Under the pieces are notes generated by a model. It searched no databases, was not told where the DNA came from, and saw only the letters and a program-made list of their open reading frames with translations. Shown here piece by piece: positions 54,157-64,000 of a DNA stretch of 64,000 nucleotides (the stretch's first letter is position 1; each line of letters begins with the position of its first letter). The translations under genes were made by a program, and so were the position numbers. Location: assembly GCA_946811185.2 (NCBI GenBank), contig OX328109.1:13862255-13926254 (forward strand), in the 5' to 3' direction. Origin of the DNA: Hippopus hippopus. Taxonomy: Eukaryota > Mollusca > Bivalvia > Cardiida > Cardiidae.

Positions 54157-54897
54157 AGCTCACCTGAGCACAGACAAGTTCGAAATTGGGTCATGTTGGG
54201 TCAAAAAGTAGGTCACTGTGCCAGATCTTAGAAAGACCTTGTATGCAGTCGTAGAGGCTACATTTTCAGCCTGATACTCTTGAAACTTGGTCAGAATCTT
54301 TGTCCTGATGATATCTTGGACAAGAACAAATTTGGGTCATGTCAGGTCAAAAAGTATGTCACTGGGCCCAGTCTTAGAAAAACCTTGTGTGCACTCTAGA
54401 GACCACATTTTCAGCCTAATACTTATGGAACTCGGTCAGAGTGTTTGTCTTGATAATATATCGGAAAAGTTGAAAATTGGTTCATGTCTGGTTAAAAAGT
54501 AGGTCACTGCACCAAACCTTAGAAAAACCTTGTGTGCACTGTAGAGGCCACATTTTCAGCCTGATACTCATGAAACTAGGTCAGAGGGTTTATCTTTATG
54601 ATATCTCAAAAAAATGTAAAATTGGGTCACCTCAGGTCAAAAAGTAGGTCACTGGGCCAAGGAAGAACCTTGTGTGCAGTCTACAGGCCACATTTTCAGT
54701 TAGTTACTCATGAAACTTGGTCAGAATGCTTGTCTTGATAATATCTCAGACAAGTTTGAAATTGGGTCAAGTTGGGTAAAAAAGTAGGTCACTTACGCTC
54801 GTCTATTTTACATCATTTAATCCAGGAACTCTTCAGCATTATCAACCGTAAATGAGTATACTCAGGTGAGCGCTTTAGGGGCAATGGTCCTCTTGTT
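54157..54897 (+). mobile_element. AGCTC...CTTGTT-type element with internal tandem units
   Basis: Starts AGCTCACCTGAGC and ends GGTCCTCTTGTT. The interior has about five diverged units of roughly 125 bp (ggtcaaaaagtaggtcactg ... ccacattttcagcctgatac). Confidence 0.75.
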
Positions 54898-54899
54898 TT

Positions 54900-55107
54900 T
54901 TAAGGGCCCAGATGAAAGAGGCTTTTTTGTTTTTTCTGAAAACATTGTGGGAAAAGAAGAAAATTATTAGTAACCAGTGTTTTCTATATTTTCTAAAAAA
55001 TTGTTTACCCTTTCAAAGCTAAATTTAATCATTTGACCCACTTATTTGATTTGTCCTCTATAAATGCTTTGAATTTTGGCCAGTCTAAAATTTTGTTAAG
55101 AATTTAT
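54900..55107 (+). mobile_element. TTAA-MITE, worn
   Basis: Core 54938-55005 with mismatches; right part keeps tctataaatgctttgaattt. Confidence 0.7.
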
Positions 55108-55139
55108 CAGTTCACATTACACAGATGTAAACCCCTAAA

Positions 55140-55561
55140 CCTTTGCCAAATGACAAAATTTTAGACTCAACCAAACTGGAAGTATTTGTAGGCAACAAAT
55201 TACATGTGGCCCAAATGATGTTTTCCACCATTGATAAAGTAAAAATGCTGGTTACCAGCATTTTCTCCTTTTCCCACAATGTTTTCAAAAAGTTTCTTCT
55301 TCAAGTTATTAAAACTTTGTATTATGTGGAAAAGGGTTAACTCTTTACCGAATGACAAAATTTTAGACTTGTCCAAATTGAAATCATTTGCAGATGACAA
55401 ATTAAATGTAGCAGATATGATGGTAATAGTATTGGGAAGTGCAGAAAACCTTGTTGGAAAAGGAGAAAATGCTGGTTATCAGCATTTTCTCCTTTTCCTA
55501 CAAGGTTTTCAAAAGGCTATTTCAATAGGATCGTTAAAATTTGGGATTGTGTGGAAAACAG
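55140..55561 (-). mobile_element. Two reverse TTAA-MITEs sharing TTAA 55337-55340
   Basis: 55140-55336 and 55341-55561 (221 bp, second TTAA 55562-55565). Cores 55243-55290 and 55440-55512. A fragment follows at 55594-55722. Confidence 0.88.
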
Positions 55562-56087
55562 TTAAAAGAGATGTCTGCTGATGACAGAGTTTATGTCGAC
55601 AACAAAAAGTCTCTAATTCCCAGGGTAGAAAACATTGTGGGAATAGGTTACCAGCATTTTCTCCTTTTTCCACAGTGTTTTCAGAAGCCATAATCCTCAG
55701 GGTTGTTAAACCTTGGCTTACCACAATTTCCAAGTCACTATATCTCGGCCACTTCAGTTTCATTACAGACAAGAACACACTGAATGATACCAAAATGATC
55801 TATTTTGTTTTGCTTTTTTTCGCTTATTTTACAAGCAAGAGTTTACAGAAAACAAACCAAGTCGCTATGTTATCATATAACATATAAAAAACATGGTATA
55901 AATACAATATACATCCCACAATACATTGAAAAAACAGCTAAACTGGATACAACCTGATACAAAACTTTGAAAATATCCTTGTAAAATAAGGACAGCAAAC
56001 ACAAATTTAGATTCAATACTTGAATATATTTGAACACATTGTGGCAAAAGAAGAGTTGAGCCATGCTCTGTGAAAAGGGGGCCTAAA

Positions 56088-56309
56088 ACCCTTCACCACA
56101 CTATCCCAAGTTTTAACGACCCAAAACAATAAGGTACTTGAAAACGATGTGGGAAAAGGAGAAAATGCTGGTAACCAGCATTTTCTCCTTTTCCCACAAT
56201 GTTTTCTATCCTTTCACAGACAATGGCATGATTTGAGTCACATTCAATTTATCTTTCTGCAAATGCATTCAATTTCGACAAGTCTGAAGTTCTGTTGTGA
56301 GGTAAAGAG
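56088..56309 (+). mobile_element. TTAA-MITE inserted in the left TTAA of the 56057-57193 element
   Basis: Right TTAA at 56310-56313 continues into tgcatct of the host element; core 56138-56206. Confidence 0.9.
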
Positions 56310-56487
56310 TTAATGCATCTGTAAACAGTATTGATTCAGGTCAGCCTGCACAGTCTGCCCTGGGTCAAAATTGCTTGCTACTTGTAAATTAACTGCACAT
56401 CCTAGGACCAGTCTATCTCATAATTAAGTATGGATCAAGAATTACATGATGACTTGCTTGGTATTACGCATGATGGAGATACATCAA

Positions 56488-57160
56488 CCGTTTACCACAC
56501 CATTCCGCTTTTTTAATGATCTTGAGGAAGAAGGCTTTTGAAAAAATTGTTGGAAAAGGAGAAAATGCTGATAACCAAGATTATCTCCTTTACAAACAAT
56601 GCTTTTTACCTTTTGAAAGAAAAAATTTTATGCTTTAACCCTTTACCACGCCTTTTAACGCCCCTGAAGAAGAGGCCATCTGAAAACACTGTGGGAAAAG
56701 GAGAAAATGCTGGTAACCAGCATTTTCTCCTTTTCCCACAAAGTTTTCTACCCTATCAAAGAAAAGTTGCGTCATTTGAGCCACTATGAAATTGTCTTCT
56801 GCAAATGCTTTCAATTTGGATAGGTCTTAAATTTTGCTGTGTGGTAAAGGGTTAAGTAGTATCTTAATATGTTGTCTGTAAGTGCTATCAATTTGGACCA
56901 GGTTAAAATTTCATTGTATGGTAAAGAGTTAACCCTTTACCACACAACCCAGAGTTTTAACAACCCTCGAGTCAGACGCCATTTGAAAACATGATTAGAA
57001 AAGGAAAAAATGCTGGTAACCAGCATTTTTCCTTTTTCCCACAATGTTTTCTACCCTAACAAAGACAAATTCCATCATTTGAGTTGCATTTAATTTGTCT
57101 TCGCAAAAGCTTTCAATTTGGACCTGGTTAAAATTTTTGTTATTTTGTTTTGTTGTAAAG
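56488..57160 (+). mobile_element. Chain of four forward TTAA-MITEs in the right TTAA of the 56057-57193 element
   Basis: 56488-56634 (truncated), 56639-56851 (complete), 56865-56928 (right end only) and 56933-57160 (complete). Joined at TTAA 56635-56638, 56852-56855 and 56929-56932. Confidence 0.88.
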
Positions 57161-57375
57161 AGTCAATACCCCTTTCACAGAGCATGGCTTGGATATTACA
57201 TGTTTCCTTCTTTGGCCACAATGTTTTTAGAAGTGGCCTACTGCAAGATCAAATAAGTATGCAAGGTGGTTTGCAAGCAGTTCCAGATCAAAAATTATAC
57301 AGGATTAAAAAAATTAGATTTGTCTCTGCAAGGATTAAAAACGTGAGAAAAGGAGAAAATGATGAATACCAGCAC

Positions 57376-57580
57376 AAAATTTTACTCTTGTCCAAACTGA
57401 AACCAATTAAAGATGACATATTCAATGCAACTCAGACAGTAGGAATTGTCTCTATAAGGGCAGAAAACATGGTGGGAAGAGGAGAAAATGCTGGTTACCA
57501 GCATTTTCTCCTTTTCCCACACTGTTTTCAAAAGCCTTCTCTCTCAGGGTGGTTAAAACTTGGAATTAAGTGGTAGGGGG
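57376..57580 (-). mobile_element. TTAA-MITE, left end worn
   Basis: Core 57461-57530; right end aagtggtaggggg before TTAA. Confidence 0.82.
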
Positions 57581-57618
57581 TTAAATGTCTTTAAAAGGCA
57601 TTTTCCTCAGGATCATTA

Positions 57619-57847
57619 CAAGAGGACCATGATGGCCCTGTATCGTTCCACTGGCTAATATGTACAAACCATAAATACCAAACATTACAGTTCTAGGCCA
57701 AATTGTTTTGAACTAAGGACTGAATGGGTAGTTTCACAGATGTTTGAAATAAAGATTAATACATGCAAGCACAGATGGAGGGAAGGATGCATGCATGACC
57801 GAAAGTGGGCCATGACATAAGCTCGCTGGCCTTTGGCCAATGGAGCT
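57619..57847 (-). mobile_element. Short internally deleted AGCTC...CTTGTT-type element
   Basis: Reverse copy of the 38782-39924 type, 229 bp. Starts CAAGAGGACCATGATGGCCC, ends ggccaatggagct. Flanked by pieces of one palindromic MITE. Confidence 0.7.
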
Positions 57848-58299
57848 AAATACAGGGATTGTTCTGTGAGGAGTTCACCCCTAAAGAGCCTTATAAACCA
57901 AACAAACACTTTCAGTCCAGAGATAAGACCAGAATAGCAGTAACTTCAAGGTTGCAATTGTCCAAAATGCGAGACAGATGGATCAATGATGAGAGTGCAA
58001 ATTTTGTGCAGTCTGATCTTGATCTATACTAGCCATAAGGGCAACAATGGTTATAAATGGCACTTTAAGGGTCCAGAGAGTTGTTGACAGACAGACAAGA
58101 GACAACAGAGGGACAATAAACAAATTATACAATGATGCTCCAACCTAAAACTACTACTACCTCTACTTCTATACACTAGCTTTAAAAGCCAGCTATTTAC
58201 AAGACTGAATATCTTATATTCTACTATATGCAGACAGGAAAGTGTTTGAAAGATTCACATCTTCCAATTGTGTTGTCCAACAAGGGAACCACATGTGGG

Positions 58300-58570
58300 T
58301 TTGAAGACTTCACTGCAGGTAATTTTTTGGCAAAAGTTCTGCAATTTCTAAGTGGAAAAAAGGGCATAACTGTGTCATAAATGTGTTGAGAGTATCCTGT
58401 CATTCTGTTATGGGTTTCCCTTTTGGTAGTAAACAACTAGCCCAAGTCTGAAGTAAATGTATTCATAATAAGAGAGATATGAGAAAAAAGTCGATGTTTT
58501 TGCACCACAATGATGCAAACAACCAAGACAATGACAAGGCTATCACATTACCTTAACATTTTCTTTCAGA
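58300..58570. repeat. Interspersed repeat, 'caggtgctaac' type
   Basis: Shares gggcataactgtgtcataaat, gcccaagtctgaagtaaatg and agagatatgag with the other copies. Confidence 0.55.
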
Positions 58571-58658
58571 AGAGCCAAGCTCACAAGAGGGCCATGCTGG
58601 CCCTGTACTACTCTGCTAGCTAACAACATTTTGTAAGTTGAGCTGTACTTTCCACAGG

Positions 58659-58845
58659 AAAGTTACCAGCATTTCTTCATTTTTCCACTGTTTTCAAAAG
58701 CCTCATGGTTGTTACAACACGAGATTCTTATGTAAAGGGTTGAGGGTGGAAAAAATTGTGGTAAAAGAAGAAAATGCTTAGCAGCAATTCCTCCTTTTTC
58801 ATCAAAGTTTTCAAAAGCCCTCTTCTCCAGGGTGGTTGAAACAGG
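58659..58845 (-). mobile_element. Two TTAA-MITE fragments
   Basis: Right part at 58659-58738 and a worn core at 58743-58815. Confidence 0.65.
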
Positions 58846-59510
58846 AATACTTTGGTACACTGATAAATATGGGGTGAACTTTGAGATAGATACAATATAA
58901 TGGTGACTAAAACTGCTGCCAAATATTTTTTGCATAGTGTAATGGTTCTCCTCCAACAGGGACTACCATAATTATTGTCTCTTTTGAACGCCCATTGGGG
59001 CATTACATTTTCCTAAACAAGTCCGATTAATAAAGGTAAAACAACATGGAATTTTCTGAGGACAACGATAACATTACCATCCGGATTAAAGTCGGCACTG
59101 ACTACGAAGTGATCCCCATTTGAGAAACCTGCTGTATTAATGCAGAATATTGAATTTACCGCCAATCAGGATTCGTTTGGACATTGAATAGCATTCACTA
59201 TTAATATGGGATTGATACTTTCACTTTCTTAAATTTTTTCCAAATTAGTTGACAGATTTTGTGTTACAAGAAGTTCATAACATTATCGGAAGTGTGCCTA
59301 TATCTGAATAGTCTGGTGTTGATGACATGGATTTGTAAAGTATTTAGGGTTATGTCCATGCTGTAAGTTTATTCTAGCCAATCTATTTAAAAGTTTATCT
59401 ATGGATTGGCTGTCTGATCAGCCCATTTTTTATTAGGAAAAGGCTGGGGGAGTGTTAATCAGAGGGGTAGTGATACTAGGAGACATTACTGCATGTGGTG
59501 TAGTGGTTAA

Positions 59511-59711
59511 CCCTTCACCTGTCTTTATTAAAAGCATTTGCAAGCCACAAATTAAATGTGGCTGAAATGATGAAAGTTGTCTTTGAAAAGATAAAAAACA
59601 TTGTGGGAAAAGGAGAAAATGCTGGTTCCCAGCATTTTCCCCTTTTCCCACAATGTTTTCAAAAGCTTTCCTTTCCATGGTAATTGAAACCCGGGATTAT
59701 GTGGTAAATGG
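59511..59711 (-). mobile_element. TTAA-MITE, complete, 201 bp, TTAA on both sides
   Basis: TTAA at 59507-59510 and 59712-59715; core 59595-59662. Confidence 0.9.
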
Positions 59712-59834
59712 TTAAACACAGTGCTAACAATCTATAGGTCACATGTTCAATTCCATGTTTGTGTCGAAAAGGGAGCAATTTACTTGATACAAGCATCATT
59801 CTGCTCCCTCTCCATCACCTATTTAATTCCATTA

Positions 59835-60583
59835 AAACAAGAGGACCATGACGGGCTTGGATCACTCACCTAAGTTTTTGAAAAAATATATATTAAGTTC
59901 TTTCTGAAATAAAAGGACAAGAAAAATATCAACCAACTTTCAGTAACCCTTAGGCTGCTAAACATGACTTAAGGACCTTTTGTGGACAGTGTAGATCAAG
60001 ATCAGACTCCAGAGAATGTGCAGTCTAATCTTGGATCTACACTGTACAGTAAGGGTATATTTTTCCTCCCAAAAATACCTTTGAAAGAGCAAGATTTGGG
60101 TTTCTACTTATTATTTATTAACTTTCAGTTTACTTATTTGGGTTTAGAATGTGCAAAAAATATGACTTTTAGTAGGTTTCCCTAAATTAGACCAAGTGAG
60201 TGTTCTTTCTTATCCATGATGACCAACACTTAACCTCATCCAAGATATTACACATACAAACATTCCTATCATAATGCCTTGTTATTTTAAGCCAAAACAA
60301 CTCATCTTCAAAGCAGTTGAAGATATTATCAAGAAAAATATTCTGACAAAGTTTCATGTGGCATGCAGAGTGCGCACATTGCTTTTCTTTCGATCTAGTG
60401 ACCTATTCTTTGATCCCAACTCATCCAAGAAATAATCAAGAAAAAAAATAATATTCCGGCCAAGTTTCACCATTGGACTCAAGATGTAGCCTCTAGAGTC
60501 AATGCATGAGGTAAAATTTTGGTGAAAAGCACTGAACTATCATAAAAGCTAAAAAATTTGAGCTCTTTGTACTCAGGTGAGCT
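59835..60583 (-). mobile_element. AGCTC...CTTGTT-type element, reverse
   Basis: Starts AAACAAGAGGACCATGACGG, ends ACTCAGGTGAGCT. Interior differs from the 54157 copy. Confidence 0.65.
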
Positions 60584-60612
60584 AAAATACTATTTCCTTT
60601 GCTTCAAATGCT

Positions 60613-60830
60613 TTTACTCCTGTACCACAGTTTTAATGACACTTTGGAAGACAACTTTTTTAAAAATTTTGGGAAAAGGAGAAATGCTGGTGACCAGCAT
60701 TTTCTCTTTTTCCCAAAATGTTTTCTGGCCTATGAATGACAAATACCTTGATTTTAGCCATTTATGATTTGTCGTCTGCGTATGCTTTCAATTTGGATGA
60801 GTGTAAAATTTTATCGTTTAGTAAAGAGTT
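60613..60830 (+). mobile_element. TTAA-MITE, complete, arms co-varied
   Basis: Core 60660-60724 has ATTTTGGG / CCCAAAAT where most copies have ATTGTGGG / CCCACAAT. Confidence 0.85.
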
Positions 60831-61037
60831 CATTTGCATCATATGTAGGGTTTGAGTTGGTTTTCTTTTTAGTCTGAAAATACCTAAAATGTTAATGAGT
60901 AAAACAGATTTCCGCATGAAATTTTCTCTTTCACACAGAGAATGGATTTTAATCTTTTTCCGACTTTTACAGACTATACAGATCAAGATTAAACTGTACA
61001 CAGTCTGATCTTGGATCTATACCACCTCCTTGTTTAA

Positions 61038-61249
61038 CCTTTTACTGCACAATCCCAACCCTTGGAAAGAAGCCTTTTGAAAACATTGTGGGGAAAAGGA
61101 GAAAATGCTGGTAACCAGCATTTTCTCCTCTTCCCACAATGTTTTCTACCCTATCAAAGAAAAATTGCACCATTTGAGCCACACTGAAAGTGTCGTCTGC
61201 TAATACTCTCAATTTGGACAAGGCTACACTTTTGTCATCTGGTCAAAGG
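61038..61249 (+). mobile_element. TTAA-MITE, complete, 212 bp, TTAA on both sides
   Basis: TTAA at 61034-61037 and 61250-61253; core 61077-61145. Confidence 0.92.
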
Positions 61250-61353
61250 TTAATGAAGCCAGTAAGATAAAAATCTTTCTATGGTTCAGAGGGTTGTATC
61301 TTCAGCCATAGTTTGAAGCTAAGTTTTTACATTTGAGGCTGAAATGTTTTTAA

Positions 61354-61819
61354 CTCTTTACTAAACAACAAAATTTTAGACTTGTCCAAATTCAAAGCTG
61401 TAACAGACCATAAATTAAATGTGACTCATTTGATGAAATTTCGCTCTGAAAGGGGAGAATATGTGACCCGTCACACAAAAAGGGACCATCTGGGAATTCC
61501 ATGCATCAATTAGATGAAAACAAATCAACAATAGTGCAGGTCAATTTAAGTTGATAGTTCAAAAATAATTGTATAACAAAGTAGAATGACCACTTTTCAT
61601 ACAGAAAATATCATAAAAGCAAAAAGTATCGACCCTGGTCAGACTGCGCAATTCGCGCAGTCTGACCAGGGTTGATACTTTTCGCAGTTCCCAGAAGGTC
61701 CCTTTTTGCGTGACGGGTCACATATATTAATGGATAAGGGCATATTGCTAGTTACCATTTTCTCCTTTTCCCACAATGTTTGAAAGGGTGGTTAAAACAT
61801 AGAATTGTTTGGTAAAAGA
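61354..61819 (-). mobile_element. TTAA-MITE split by the TGTGACCCGTCAC element
   Basis: Halves 61354-61459 and 61724-61819; TTAA at 61350-61353 and 61820-61823. Confidence 0.83.
61460..61723. mobile_element. Palindromic MITE with TGTGACCCGTCAC ends
   Basis: Ends TGTGACCCGTCACACAAAAA and its near-complement at the right; inner arms gaccctggtcagactgcgc / gcgcagtctgaccaggg. It splits the TTAA-type MITE at 61354-61819. Confidence 0.8.
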
Positions 61820-61823
61820 TTAA

Positions 61824-62140
61824 CCCTTTACCCAACAACACAATTTTTATGAAAGTACTGTAGGAAAAGGATAACTGTTATTTTCCACAATACTTTTTAC
61901 CCTCTCAAAGACAAATTAACCCTTTACCACACAATCCCAAGTTTTAACAACCCTAAGGAAGAGGCCTTTTAAAAACATTGTGGGAAAAGGAGAAAATGCT
62001 GGAAACCAGCATTTTCTCCTTTTCCCACAATGTTTTCTACCCTATCAAGGACAGAAATCATCACTTGGTCTACATTTATTTTGTCTTCTGCAAATGCTTT
62101 CAATTTGGACCAGTCCAAAATTTTGTCGTTTGGTAAAGAG
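61824..62140 (+). mobile_element. Two forward TTAA-MITEs, continuing the chain from 61354
   Basis: 61824-61915 (worn) and 61920-62140 (221 bp; TTAA 61916-61919 and 62141-62144; core 61974-62039). A right-end fragment is at 62158-62220. Confidence 0.87.
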
Positions 62141-62309
62141 TTAACTAATTTGTGAAACCTTTGTCTTCTACTTCTAAAAATGCTTTCAATTCGGACAAAT
62201 CCAAAATTTTGTTGTCTAGTATTGGATAAGATACAGAGACAGTCAGATAATAGATTCCTCTTTGATTAGAAGTTTTGTAGACAGCAAACTGAACAAATCA
62301 GCCGACGCA

Positions 62310-62498
62310 TCAGGGTCTACATGGTCTTGAAGGCAGGGTACCATCCAAGTATCCATTAACAAACTTAATCACTAACTCTGTTGTAATGTTCTTCTCCTCA
62401 CTGATATACACCTTCTGTTCTGGAAAGTCCAAAATGGTTAACAATGGTGTCTGTTCACCCAAGTTTGCAAAGTGCCTGACTGGATCACAGATTTCATC
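62310..62498 (-). CDS. Last exon of a thioredoxin/PDI-like gene, 5' part beyond window
   Basis: Acceptor CTTTTCAG at 62499-62504, then an open frame to TGA at 62310. It reads DEICDPVRHFANLGEQTPLL then TILDFPEQKVYISEEKNITT and ends VNGYLDGTLPSRPCRP. The pattern P-hydrophobic strand, K-Y, ITTE, I-x-FV-x-x-YLxGxLPSRP resembles the end of a thioredoxin fold (b'-type domain) of PDI-related proteins. I cannot name the family member. No other exon is visible between here and 64000. Confidence 0.5.
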   Translation of the reverse strand, partial: DEICDPVRHFANLGEQTPLLTILDFPEQKVYISEEKNITTELVIKFVNGYLDGTLPSRPCRP

Positions 62499-62699
62499 CT
62501 GAAAAGATTTGGGGAAAAAAACATGGCTATGTAGTTTGCAAACCATTCTAGATACAGAGGTTCAGATAAGCCAAAGAAATAGGGCACCAAGAGAGTTATC
62601 AACTAAGTTTGAGACTAAATCAGTGCTGTGGGTACTTCTTCAAATTCTCTAAATGAGAATTTTTTAAAGAAGAACACTAGTATCTATTTTATTGATGCA

Positions 62700-62913
62700 C
62701 TCTTTACCAAACAACAAAATTTTAGCCTGGTCCAAATTGAGGGCATCTGCAGATGACAAATGTTATTCAAGAAATGAAATCGATCTTTCGAAGGGTACAA
62801 AACAGTGTGGGAAAAGGAGAAAATGCTGGTTACCAGCATTTTCTCCTTTTCCCACGATGTTTTAAAGGCTTTTTCCTCAGGGTCGTTTAAAGTGGGGATT
62901 GTGTGGTAAAGAG
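62700..62913 (-). mobile_element. TTAA-MITE, complete, 214 bp
   Basis: Core 62801-62863; TTAA at 62914-62917. Confidence 0.88.
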
Positions 62914-62974
62914 TTAAACATTTTGTTACCTAATTTCTAGTGTCAATGTAGGAGGAAACAGTGAATAACACAAA

Positions 62975-63170
62975 ATGTAGTTCACATGAAATGTTGGATT
63001 ACAAAATATGTGAATAATGTAAAATGTAGGATCACACAAATAATGCAACTATATAAATTGTGGGGTCATACAAAATGTAAGATATCACAAATTGTAGGTT
63101 CACATAAAAAGTGGGATCATATAAAATGCAAGATCATAACGAGTGAAGGATTGCATGAAATGTAGGATCA
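62975..63170. repeat. Degenerate short tandem repeat, unit about 24 bp
   Basis: Loose repeats of AAAATGTAGGATCACACAA, about eight copies, each altered. No function suggested. Confidence 0.6.
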
Positions 63171-63175
63171 ATTAA

Positions 63176-63392
63176 CCCTTTACCAAACAATACCAAGTTT
63201 TAACAAAAATCAAAAAGCTTTTGGAAACATTGTGGGAAAAGGAGAAAATGCTGGTAACCAGCATTTTCTCCTTTTCCCACAATGTTTTCTAACCTTTCAG
63301 AGACAAATCCAATCATTTGATCCACATGTTATTTGTCTTCTTAAAATGCTTTAGATTTGGGCAATTCTAAAATGTTGCAGTTTGGTTCAGGG
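63176..63392 (+). mobile_element. TTAA-MITE, complete, 217 bp, TTAA on both sides
   Basis: TTAA at 63172-63175 and 63393-63396; core 63223-63292. Confidence 0.92.
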
Positions 63393-63396
63393 TTAA

Positions 63397-64000
63397 AAGC
63401 AGATCCTTTATTCCTTTCAGGGTCCCTACATCCACAGCAACCCTAAAAATTCTTTTTTAAAATTCAAAGATAAGCCATATGCATCTATATGGGCCAGATA
63501 TTCTGTCTTGGGCCATTAGATAGCTAGTCTTTGCATACAGCTGGCCAGGCTACAAACAAGGCAGAATGTTGCAATAGACAAATTGTGTCGTGTGCCCCTG
63601 AAGACACTGTTGGTAATACAGAATTTAATACCTAAAGAAAAGCAGAACATGCAGGTGTCAACTCTTGGCCCTGCTGAGGGTGTTTTTTTTCTAAAATTCT
63701 AAACTAAAAAAGGGACAAAACTATGTCAAATATGCTTTTAGGGTTACTTGCCCCTCTGGTAAGTACATGTATTCCCCTTTCCATAGTTTACAAATACATG
63801 TAGCCCATGTTTGAGGTAAATACCTTCAGTGATTTCAAGAGATATGAGAAAATGTTGAAGTCTTGCCACTACAACGATAATGACAGGGCTATAACAATAC
63901 CAAAACTAGTTGTTGAGTACAGACCCTGATATCCACTGTCACACATAGTATGTCTTTACTATAGTAGTTGACACACATAGTATGTCTTTACTAAGTATAA
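63397..64000. other. Right window end, no exon seen
   Basis: Holds the repeat at 63640-63902 and a duplicated gacacacatagtatgtcttt at 63942-63995. Expected to be intron of the thioredoxin-like gene. Confidence 0.45.
63640..63902. repeat. Interspersed repeat, 'caggtgctaac' type
   Basis: Contains catgcaggtgtcaactcttg, gcccatgtttgaggtaaat and agagatatgagaaaatgttg. Confidence 0.5.

Larger units (their letters stand above)
56057..57193. mobile_element. Palindromic element, GAGCCATGCTCTG type, interrupted by several MITEs
   Basis: Left end TTGAGCCATGCTCTGTGAAA at 56057; middle (reversed) at 56312-56484; right end CCCCTTTCACAGAGCATGGC at 57170-57193. TTAA-type MITEs fill the gaps (56088-56309 and 56488-57160), each at a TTAA of the host element. 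Confidence 0.85.
57849..59500. other. Intergenic, no gene seen
   Basis: Contains the gatcag palindrome (57895-58070), the repeat at 58300-58570 and MITE fragments at 58659-58845. The remainder (58850-59500) shows no exon or repeat I can name. Confidence 0.5.

Noticed and set aside
58224..58436. 70-codon minus-strand frame
   Set aside because: Within the interspersed repeat also found at 13296, 14460 and 63640; frame not kept between copies.

Overview
This is eukaryotic nuclear DNA, AT-rich and crowded with repeats, most likely from a bivalve mollusc. That attribution is an inference. It rests on long introns, tRNA-headed SINEs, several mariner relics, and mobile elements with the AGCTC...CTCTTGTT ends and 'gggccatgatggccct' tails that I associate with bivalve genomes.

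Two protein genes fill the first 52 kb, head to head. On the minus strand, from an ATG at 30443 leftwards past the window edge, lies a PARN-family deadenylase-like exonuclease, best matched to PNLDC1 (the piRNA 3'-end trimmer of animals). Sixteen exons (about 418 codons) can be phased together, and all five DEDDh active-site residues are present. On the plus strand, from an ATG at 31197 to a stop at 51874, lies a complete nine-exon tectonic gene, best matched to TCTN2 (706 residues, signal peptide, cysteine-rich N-terminus, C-terminal membrane segment). Tectonics act in the ciliary transition zone. Only 753 bp separate the two start codons, so a shared bidirectional promoter is likely. At the right end, the last exon of a third gene (minus strand, thioredoxin/PDI-like C-terminus) sits at 62310-62498.

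The rest is mobile DNA. The dominant family is a 200-225 bp palindromic element with about 75 whole or partial copies. Its ends read CCCTTTACCA/CTCTTTACCA, copies are flanked by TTAA, and its centre is a hairpin with arms of about 30 bp. TTAA flanks and CCYT-type ends suggest a piggyBac-mobilised MITE. Other families are a 260-bp palindromic element starting ATGAGCCATGCTCTG, two further palindromic MITEs, three tRNA-SINE families, three full-length but dead mariners (2114-3439, 20746-22073, 49743-51058), a hAT derivative with an 8-bp target duplication (45245-46192), elements with AGCTC...CTTGTT ends, and long hairpin elements starting TTATCACATAA. There is also a 158-bp tandem array (1-1226) and a 372-bp tandem array carrying a tRNA-like sequence (24611-25580).

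The repeats have touched both genes. PNLDC1 exon 3 and part of exon 8 each have a decayed tandem copy together with an adjoining palindromic MITE. A SINE supplies the donor site after PNLDC1 exon 13. Palindromic elements end 4-15 bp before the acceptors of TCTN2 exons 7 and 8. Several MITE copies carry matched changes in both arms, pointing to arm-to-arm homogenisation or selection on the hairpin.
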